From: Bugula neritina
Taxonomy: Eukaryota; Bryozoa; Gymnolaemata; Cheilostomatida; Bugulidae
Assembly (NCBI GenBank): GCA_964035545.1
Contig: OZ037767.1
Location: 29,307,628 to 29,371,627 of the forward strand
Length of the DNA: 64,000 bases
Reading direction: 5' to 3'
How positions within the stretch are numbered: position 1 is the first letter of the stretch; the number at the start of each line of letters is the position of its first letter. Positions 55,101-64,000 of the stretch are shown in pieces. The translations under genes were made by a program, and so were the position numbers. The notes beneath the pieces were generated by a model that was not told where the DNA came from, made no database searches, and saw nothing but the letters and a program-made list of their open reading frames with translations.

Positions 55101-57311
55101 ATCTGTTCAAATACAAGGTGCAATCCAGTTGGTCTTACTTGAATATGCATAGTAAAATCACTTGTAACAGATAGCTTTTAGCATTGCATTAGTTTTTTCA
55201 TGAATTTGTGACTTGAAGAAAAATCTGGACATCATGAGATACTTTCAGTCTGGTTTTTATACTCACTTATATTACAAAATGCTGGGACTAGTTCCACTGA
55301 GTTGAAGTTACAATGAGCTCTCGCTAGAGAAAGGTAATATTGAAGTTTGCTACACAATTCAAAGTTGTATTCATGCTTAGTGTAGGAGGCTACATTTTAT
55401 TAACTCATTTTAAGCTGTGTTGGATGTTACACATTTTAATGAAATGCATTCTTTTAGTGATTCGTTGAGCATTTAGTAATTTCAGACTGGCCTCTACTTC
55501 ATTCATTAATAACTTTCTTGTCAATGGTGAAATGTAACAAAGGTTTGTTGCAATAAATACTACACATTTGTTTACTTTGTGATCTGAATATTACAGGAAT
55601 TGTTTCTGGGAAGTTGGGGAAAGGTTAAAGACTAAGGCTACGGTAATCAGTGGACGGAAGGTGAATTTGTTGGCACACGCTCCCTGATGGCTGAGCTAGC
55701 TTCATGATTTGATGGGAACATTCCGGTGTGGAATTCATTCACTTATGCAATACAACGTCACCTTTAAATTAGTTGAAAGCTTGTGATGTTATTTTTAGCA
55801 AGTTTTGTTATTTTAATAGATGAATGGGTGTAACAGTTTTGTTACAACTTTGTGTCATAGAAATTGAGCTAATTTGATTTTTAATTGGCTCATTGATTAG
55901 TCTAATTTGTAGCATTTATAGTATTTATGATAATGGAAACAATGGTTCTATTTTTGAATTTTCACATGATTATGATATTTGGTTATCAATGACAATTATA
56001 ATAGAAGTTTTTAGTATAAGCTTACATTTATATTGTGACGTTTCCTAAACTTAATGATGAGTTGACAACAATCCTTTCTGCAAACAATTTTTCATTCACT
56101 TATGAACGAAACTGGTTTAAATATGTATAAAAGTTCCATGGACCGATTGAAAGCCAGTTCTATCAAACCTGCTTTCTACCACAGCCGATGACAGCCAGCA
56201 ATTAATGTATAATGGAATCAGCAATATGTAAATAATAAAATCTGATACAGATACAAGTACTTTAATGTTGAAAAATTATTAGATAGGAAGTCTTACTTAA
56301 TCCCTGATTAGTCTAAGTTTCACTTTTAAGTAGAATCAAATTCTGACTCCATTGAGATAAATCAATTTAATTCGATGAATGGAGACTGTCCCAATAATTA
56401 ACCAACGACAATGATACTAGATTGGTCAATCCGGGGATGGTGTACTCAATAGCAGGTGATAAAATACCTCAAAGATGCTAATTTACTTTTAAATATAATT
56501 TATTGCAAATAATTCATAAACTTAAATCTCCAATCTAGTAATTAATTGATGAAGTTTTCAATTTGTGCATAGCTATTATATTGAAGCAATTACAAGTATA
56601 ATTTAATTAAAAGGGCTTGTTAAGATTTTAAGATAAATATTGTGCTACAAATAGCCACTAATAATCCTAGAGATAGATTTAATAAAATAACAGGTGATGC
56701 ACCTTTACTTTATCAAAATAATTTGCTTATAGTTTCCATTAGCTTCCCTAAACACAAAACTATGCTCTCTGTTTTTAATAATATTTCTAAATACCGGTAG
56801 GTTTTCAGTTTAGCTTATGATTTCGTTTCAACTACTGTTACAGAGTTGTTTTTTAAACAAATAGCATTCCTTTCAACATACGACACTTAACATATAATTA
56901 CAGTTGCTTTGTTAGTTAAAACAATGGCAGTCCTTAAAAAGTGTGTGAATTATTACATGCAATGTATTCATTAGTTCAATGAAACATCGGCTTAAAATCT
57001 TAAGAATGCGTTTGACTTGTAAGGTTGCAAGGTTACATGCTTCATACACGCATCCCCTTACTACTTCTTGTATTCAATTGGTTGTTTGTGGTGAAGTTAT
57101 TATTTAGTAATAAGACACCATTTAGTGTAATTAGGCCTACACTGATCCAAGCAACTGCACCATATAGTTTATGCTCTTTAACTCATTTGTTTCAAATATG
57201 ACGGGATTATAACTCTGGTAAGTAACTTTTTAACATCAAACTACCCAGTTTTATTTGCATATTTATTTTACCATTAATTTTGTAAATAATATATTCGAGG
57301 TTGTTTTAAGT
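55101..57311. other. Intergenic after the unknown gene
   Basis: 2.2 kb, AT-rich. Candidate poly(A) signal AATAAA at 55,552-55,557. Nothing else supported. Confidence 0.5.
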
Positions 57312-57680
57312 CAGGAGTTTCAAACCAGAGATACTTTTTTCTTAGGGGAAATTTTGAACATTCAGGGAAAGCAAAGTTGTGTCTGATTCCTAATTTTTTG
57401 ATCCTGCAGTGTGAGTGTATTGCATGCCTGCTCTATTTTTCCACATGTTTCTGTTTCTACCATGTTATAAAGAGCAGCAACAGGAGTCTTAATAATTACA
57501 GGTGGACAGTTCTATGTTGTTTGTTAAATAAGAGATTTGTGTATGTATGTGCCAGTATACTTTTATAAAGAGAAAGTTTATAATTATAATATGTATTTAT
57601 TAGTTATGGTTAAAAGTGTAATTTAAACTTCTAAACACTTCCGAGGGGAGAGTAGATCAAGAAAAGGTTGGGAACCCCTG
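57312..57680. mobile_element. Non-autonomous hAT-type element (369 bp)
   Basis: Termini caggagtttcaaacc and ggttgggaacccctg are imperfect inverted repeats (11 of 15). Flanks ttttaagt and ttttaggc look like a degraded 8-bp target duplication. CAGGGGTTCCCAACC ends are typical of hAT elements. No transposase ORF. Confidence 0.75.
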
Positions 57681-58064
57681 TTTTAGGCTGAATTATGTTG
57701 GCAAAAATTAATTTCACAGAAAATACTTGAGTATCAAACTATAATAATGTAGTAACGTATATTCTTTTTATCAGCTTAGTTCCTTCGTGTGTGTAGACAT
57801 GGCTTTAGTAATCTTAATTGATAAGACATAACAATTATATAGAGATACACTGAGCATCTACAATTACTTGTTTAATCTGCCTATTAAAGATAAACCCAAT
57901 TACTATAAGTCTATTCTTTCTTTAGTTGTTAGTCTTGCAGAGAGAGAGCAAGACATGAAGTAATTTAACAGCTGAACTACAACTACTAGATAGTATAATT
58001 ACTCATGTCTTTTTTTATTTGCTAGTAAAGCTTTTTGACTAGGTTAGCCAAAAGCTATTCATCG

Positions 58065-58190
58065 CTACAGGTAGTTCTGTAAGCTACATCATACATTGCC
58101 ACAGGTAACTGTGTAAGTTACATCACACATTGCTACAGGTACATGTAAGTTACACATTGCTACAGGTACATGTAAACCTGTGAAATCAAG
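58065..58190. repeat. Short tandem repeat with tacag|gta units
   Basis: About four degenerate copies of gctacaggta(act/cat)gtaagttacatcacacatt, 27-40 bases each. Every copy carries an acceptor-like ctacag joined to a donor-like gtaactg or gtaagtt. It ends just before the candidate exon at 58,195. Confidence 0.85.
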
Positions 58191-58194
58191 AGAC

Positions 58195-58275
58195 ATGAGT
58201 TACTCTGGTAAAGCTACTAAGAAGAAGTCATACTTCAGGCGTCATAGTCTGGATACAATACTCTTTCCTACGCAG
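58195..58275 (+). CDS. Candidate first coding exon, 27 codons
   Basis: ATG (agacATGagt) opens 'SYSGKATKKKSYFRRHSLDT' then 'ILFPTQ', followed by a good donor CAG|gtatgt, phase 0. The basic 'RRHS' resembles a PKA site. No downstream partner exon is identified. It could be an alternative start of the gene further right, or chance. Confidence 0.35.
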
Positions 58276-59880
58276 GTATGTATCTGTCTGTTTGTTTGTC
58301 TGTCTGTCTAAATACCTTTAATATACACTTTAATTGCTATTATTTAATATACTGCTAGCAAATTTTTAGTAAATTTTCTCAAAGTGTATTTAACTTAAGT
58401 TGCATAAAGCTGTTTTACCTTTTGGCAACCTACACTTTTGAAGGCGGTAATTGGGCAGCAGCTGTTTAAAGAAACATGTGTAATTGCGGACACAAAGGAA
58501 ATCACTCTAGTCATCTTTCTAGACAATGACATTTGGGTTGTTTGAGCTTCTGTTTGCTTAACATTATATTGCATGAGTGTTGGAGTTGTAAAAGATGTGT
58601 TAATGAGTATTAATGAACGCATCCTTTGGCAACAAGACCCTTTTAGTTTCTCACTGGGGGTGCAGGTCTATTTCATGCCCGAAGTATAGCATAGCCCAGT
58701 TACATGCACTTTATCAACTTGCACTGACTACATACTTAAACTTAGTAAGAGGACGTGGGTTGTTATCGAAAAATGCACCAACAATGCTGACTGACTATTA
58801 ATGTGAAAAATATTACTCCCAGCAATGGCTAATTTGGATATCAAGATAATAGCTAATTTTAACTAGTATTTAGGGAGAATGATGTACTCATTTATAGTCT
58901 ATTGCAGCTAAATAAATGCATACATCAAAAACATCGGACAAACACATTTGCCAACAAGGAAATTATTCTCCAATATTTCTGACTGTAGGCTCTTAGTAGA
59001 TTATGGGTGTCACTAATTGGGTAAATAAATAAAGTAGTATTATAGGATAATCTGATGGTGTTGTTTAAGCTGTGATCATAACGCTATTAATATAACTAAT
59101 GATGCATCTATGCCAGTGTAATGAGAAGCTTGTGGTCTGTAACAGCGTATATTGTGTATCCCAATGACCTCTCCAGTCTGCGCAGTATCTCTAGTGGGGT
59201 ATAGGAAAATGTTGAAACATAAATAAAGCACTCTGTAGTTCAACAAACGATAGAATATCTCATTCCAGAACTGGACATCTAGGTAAACTGAAGCATTAAA
59301 GTTTTCTAATAATCCTAGAGTTGAAATTTTTAAAATGGCCTTTCAAAGAAGGTGGCATAGGAAATCATGATGAGGAATTTAGGCCCCGTTTTTTGTAACT
59401 TTTTTTTCTATGGGGGTCAGTACAACGTACAAGTAGATATATTCTGTAAACTATAGCTGAGCTGCATTTGATGTCAAAGTCATTTAAACTGTATGATTTT
59501 TGTAGCTGAACCAACTATACAAAAATCTAATGTTAGTAGTATATATTACAGTTAGTCCGTATAAAAATGTATATGTACTTTAGTATTACTGTAGCGAGTG
59601 CATATTAAGAACATGTATTACTGCAGTAGTATTCCTGTATAGTTGTTGAAAAACTGAATATGGGCTTATTGTTATTGCTGGCAGCTATCCAGCTAAAGGT
59701 GCCAAAGACTCATTTCATAATTGCTTACACTTACATGGTTTTGCTCTCTCACATCAACTCACCTGAATTAGCAATCATAATAATAGTTACATAATTATTC
59801 CCAATAGAAATATCTCGGAGTTAATTATGTGAAGTTAACCATGATATTAGCATAAAATATTAACTTCTAACTCTACTCTT

Positions 59881-59922
59881 ATGGGAAGCGCAGAATACCT
59901 CAAAAAGGTCTCCTTTACACAG
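59881..59922 (+). CDS. Weak candidate first exon, 14 codons
   Basis: ATG 'MGSAEYLKKVSFTQ' followed by CAG|gtactg, phase 0. Like the 58,195 candidate it ends in Thr-Gln before the donor. Short enough to be chance. Confidence 0.2.
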
Positions 59923-60659
59923 GTACTGGCTGATAAGAAGGAGGGAATAAATGATTTTGTTACCACTTGGACAATATATTCCTAATAGTAAAAAACAAAA
60001 TTTAAATTTTATTAACATAAGTTGTGGTGTTTTCTACAAAAAATTCAATAATCTCACAGCTTTCTCCTACCTTTCTTTTTACCGGAACAACTTTCTCTGT
60101 AAAGTATATAGAGCTCTGTTATTTGGCTGGTAACTTAGTAGAAAAGGGTCCACTGCTCATGTCTAAGTAAGCTCATACTGCAAATTGAATTCAAACTATA
60201 ATGTACTGTTTTTTGCATAATGCTTTATTACCAAAGATTTTACTTAGTAAAGCTCTATGTTATATCTTGACATAAACTCCATTGATGAATGAGTGTTGGT
60301 GCTTATATGTAAAATAATGCTGCCATAACCTACCATTATTATCAGCTGAATTCCATACAGATAAAAAGAGCATCTATAGAAGCGAGTCTATTTAAAACAT
60401 TTCCTGTACAGCTGACAGCTAGTCCAGTTGGCTAGTTGGTCATTAATCTATGGTTTATGTCACGGATGTACTAGGATATACCACTACATTCATGGATTAT
60501 CAAATTTTCAAGAAGATTTTCTGTAAAAAAAGTGCAAAGTTTATAGCCTTTATCAAGGTTTTATATACACACATTTCTAGTTAGAGGGGTGAGAACTATA
60601 AAAAATGGAGTTGTTAGTTCAAAGTTTGTGTAGTGAGCTGAATTATGTTTTATATTTCA

Positions 60660-60745
60660 TTAAAATTTTAACCGGTGCAGCGTGCTGTCACAAGAGCTTT
60701 TTCGGGGACTCTGGTTTGATCCTTCATGCCAGATAACTCAACAAT
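60660..60745 (+). mobile_element. Possible tRNA-derived SINE
   Basis: A-box-like ccggtgcagcgtgctg and B-box-like ctggtttgatcc about 32 bases later, which is tRNA-like spacing. There is no acceptor stem and the borders are undefined. Confidence 0.35.
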
Positions 60746-61375
60746 TTTACGACATTTAGGAAACTGTAGGTGGACATAATAGGATTCTCTCTTCAAATAT
60801 TGATATTCTCTATACACTTTTCAATCTTTGTATTGTCAAAACTTTCCTCTATTGAAGGCAGCGTGCCCAGTATACTCTTTGGTTGGTCCATCAACACAGT
60901 TTCTAATTATTTTGTATACTCTTTGGTCCATGCAGAAACACATTCTCTAATTATTCTATTGATGTACAATCACTCAGTAATGCAATAAATCAAATATAAA
61001 AGAGTCTTTTATTGATTGATTAAGGTATTTAATTTTCAAGTTTTGTCTCCAGTGCTCCTGCATATTTACCTACTGAAAGTTTTTTTTTAACTTCATAGGA
61101 TACAAATATGTGCCTTCGGGTTATTTTTTTACCATTTATTATTTGTAATTTATAAAAAGAGAAGCAAACATCCTGTTTAATATACAGTACCATTATTAAA
61201 CCCATGTGTTTAAGGGATAGAATTCCTATAGGCTGAAATAACATATGGTTAGAAATAATCTAGTTAATATAGAAGGCTTTATTTTGTTACATTTCGTTAA
61301 AAATTTACCTATGAAAGTTATTCATGCATAGCAAAACATGTACTGGCCTTGCGGGATCAGCACATTGTTAACTTA

Positions 61376-61719
61376 GCCTAGGGCCACACGGTGCGTATTT
61401 TCGCATGCGAAAATTGAAATCACGAGTAGCAAAGGTGTCCACTGTACGCGTTGAGAAAACATTCGCACTTGTCGCTCAGCATTCTCAACGCAAGTGCGAA
61501 TCGTCTTTGTCGTCGTCACCTAAGTGGCTGGTAGTTATTCAGCGAGCCCAATTTCTTCATTTTAGTGCTACATTCCAATAAATTGCGTTTTAGTGAAAGC
61601 GAGTGCTATTTAAAAATGAAAGCTTTATTTATCACGCATCACTGACGCTACAGTGGACACCTTTGCTACTTGTGGTTTCAATTTTCGCATGCGAAAATAC
61701 GCACAGTGTGGCCCTAGGC
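61376..61719. mobile_element. MITE with about 70-bp inverted repeats and TTA target duplication
   Basis: Begins gcctagggccacacggtgcg and ends with its near-complement; the arms match for about 70 bases with few differences, including tattttcgcatgcgaaaat. It is flanked on both sides by TTA (61,373-61,375 and 61,720-61,722). A 3-bp TTA duplication suggests a PIF/Harbinger-type element. The centre has a further fold-back: ttgagaa...ttctcaa and ttcgcacttg...caagtgcgaa. No transposase. Confidence 0.88.
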
Positions 61720-63618
61720 TTAATGTGCTGGAATATATCTCGTAATCAACAACTGTCAAAACTGGAGTTGTCTTTTCTTGGATTAACATGTTTACGTTTT
61801 ATTTTAATGTATATAATGAGAATAAATATATGAATACTGACTAGCTAACTCAAACTTGATTAAACTTTTTTACTAGGCAACTCAGCAATGTCTGGTATTT
61901 GTGGGAAATAGTTTTCAATTTCTGCTAAAAATTAACTAAATCTATTTCTTATGTTGTCCCAGCTTGGTTATACATTTCTCTCATTGACATGCTTGTAATA
62001 TTTTGCTTGCCATTGTTTATTATATTTGTTTTCTTTAGAAAATTGGTGTAAATAGACAAAATTATTTTTGCGGTTTTCTCTCTTTTTCTCTCTCTCGGTG
62101 ATAAGTCACATAAAATACAAGAGTTGAAAGCACAACTAGACACACAAACAATAATTTCTAAAAAGAATATCTGTATTGTACACCTATATATTCACTCTAT
62201 TGTCTAAACAGTACAGATCACCAACATAATACACCTTTCATTATTCAATATTTACCGTTTTGTATGTAACTGTCTAAATCAGAACCCAGTTTAACTCTCA
62301 GTGGTGGTTAGGAATATGATACAAAATATTTCTATAATGCTGTTTACAGCTGCTGGTACACAATTTCAATACATTCTATATAACTGTTAGTAGAATAGAC
62401 TACTACTTTATTCTGGTGTGTGGTGTTTGACTTATACTGCTACAGCTTGTGGTGTGTGTTATATAAGGGGTGTTCTACCATGCAGTTAAGGCCATGTTAT
62501 ATTATGAGTAACATTTTGAAATTGGAAATTTTATTTAATTCCTTGCTTGTAAAAAAATGTGATAAGAACTTTTTATTGACGTTGGTGGTGCTGAAGCACA
62601 CTCAGTGAAATAGATATACATATATAATTACATGTATACATACAGGATATAAAGAACACGGTATATATTCTGTATACAGTATGCAGAATAAATAATATAG
62701 AATACAGCAAAGTCATTTGTTAAAAGCTTTGCCTGTTTAAATTTATCTACCCTTGGGAATAAACACAAGCTTATGTAGCTATGAATTTGATGCATACTAA
62801 TTTACTTACTGAAACAAGTGGATTTTGACACCCAAGTTGTTTAGGTTTCGTCAACCATAGAGATTGACACGTACATGTTGTTTTAGCTAAACATTTTAGG
62901 GTATAATATTATTCAACCAACACATTATATTAAAACCAATGTGCGGTTACTTGCTAAGTTTGAGATATTATTTAGTGCAGTGCAATTAATATATTATATA
63001 TCTATTGTGTTAAGTAAGATACTAAATATACTTTAGATAATGCTTACCTTACAACATTCAACTGTTCAAATTGGTTCTCAAATAAAGAAATAACTTATTT
63101 GTTTGTGTTTTGATAAAGGATATCATATTATAAAAATAACAAATAACAAATAAGTAACTGTGAGTTTGCAGGTATGAATAATACCTGTAAAATAACAATG
63201 AGAATATTACCACATGCAGTGAATTGTTCACCTTAATGGCTGTATTCTTGTTACATACTTCTTCAAGTGTTATAAAAAACTACTTGTCTAATATAGCAAT
63301 AGTCTGAATTCAAACTTATGAATGTGGAGATGATTGCTACATCAAAATGGAATTTTTATGGCACACAGTTGAGATAATATCATGCAACTTACTCAAGTTA
63401 AGGACATTGAACTGTGTATTCTTATCACCATTTGAATCAAGCAAAGTCAACGCTTTTGCTTGGCCTATAATACAACACCTGACACCAAAGTTCCACTGCT
63501 AAAACCTCTATCTTTATGGTGTTTGGTTGTTGATAAGAGTTAGGTATCATTTTGCCTTGCTCTGCCAACAGAGTGAGATACTGACAAATATCGTTTCAAC
63601 GCTAAGTAAAAACTCAAA
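61720..63618. other. Non-coding before the last gene
   Basis: AT-rich, no exon or repeat array seen. Presumably holds the promoter of the gene starting at 63,619. Confidence 0.4.
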
Positions 63619-64000
63619 ATGTCGGAGTTAATAACTGAGGAGGAGATGGTAAATAAGATCAAGTTTCCTACTGGTAGAGGTAAGTGAAAATACTCTTTGT
63701 TTTTATCTTCATCGTAAATATTACTTTGCTAATTAATAAAACTTGTTGTAAATTTCCAAATGGTTATGGGTTTCAACAAATATCTCGTTTATATTTGCAG
63801 ATCGAAAATATGGCACAGCATCTACGTCTACTTCTACTTCCACCACATGCAGCTCACCAACAATTCACATCACAACAAATGAATTGGTCAGAAATAAGTT
63901 GCCAATCCGTCCTTCTCTAGAAGTTGCAATCAGCTACGATTCCCAACTAGATGATGTCTTTACACCAACTAATACTTCAAATGCTATTAGGGAAACTTCC
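63619..64000 (+). CDS. Start of an unrecognised gene, runs off the window
   Basis: ATG 63,619 (aaaATGtcg) begins exon 1: 'MSELITEEEMVNKIKFPTGR', donor GA G|gtaagt at 63,679 (phase 1). Exon 2 starts at 63,801 after tatatttgcag and is open to the window end: 'DRKYGTASTSTSTSTTCSSP', 'TIHITTNELVRNKLPIRPSL', 'EVAISYDSQLDDVFTPTN'. The segment is Ser/Thr-rich and likely disordered. I recognise no family. A second donor (ACT G|gtagag) 6 bases upstream gives the same phase and would drop two residues. Confidence 0.6.

Overview
This is an animal (metazoan) nuclear genome fragment, AT-rich by eye. Genes are split into short exons with GT-AG introns, and the non-coding space carries tRNA-derived SINE-like sequence, small DNA-transposon relics and many minisatellites. 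The protein families point to a bilaterian invertebrate; I cannot fix the phylum from the sequence alone. I rebuilt gene models by hand from ORFs, splice sites and phase matching. Exon borders marked 'inferred' have no transcript support.

Layout. (1) 2.7-15.9 kb, + strand: a 13-exon ankyrin-repeat protein ending in a SOCS box (ASB-like, about 740 aa if complete), probably a Cullin-RING ligase substrate receptor. Its 5' end may lie further upstream, and one junction (exon 10 to 11) is unresolved. (2) 19.0-25.1 kb, + strand: a nuclear-receptor ligand-binding-domain protein of 425 aa, in four coding exons plus a probable 5' exon. I could find no zinc-finger DNA-binding domain. Its N-terminal part carries two PxDLS-like motifs of the kind that bind CtBP. 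(3) 30.8-48.3 kb, - strand: PRPF4 (Prp4, U4/U6 snRNP component), ten coding exons and 509-549 aa depending on which donor exon 5 uses. (4) 51.8-55.1 kb, + strand: five phase-consistent exons of a protein I do not recognise (438 aa, 5' end missing). (5) 58-64 kb, + strand: small ATG-bearing exons, including a convincing start of an unknown gene at 63,619 that runs off the window, and two weaker candidate first exons at 58,195 and 59,881.

Genes 1 and 2 are tandem, 2 and 3 converge on a 5.5 kb intergenic gap, and 3 and 4 diverge. They show no obvious shared pathway.

The most striking pattern is where the tandem repeats sit. About ten exon borders have a minisatellite touching them or lying within about 150 bp, and in several the repeat unit contains a splice-site sequence. 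The clearest case is PRPF4 exon 5: its last 24 bases plus donor are repeated six times in frame, giving six consecutive possible 5' splice sites that all keep the same phase. ASB exon 2 has the mirror-image case, with five 26-bp repeats each holding a 'ctgtag|gt' acceptor, the last being the real one. This looks like repeated local duplication of exon/intron borders and is the observation most worth following up.
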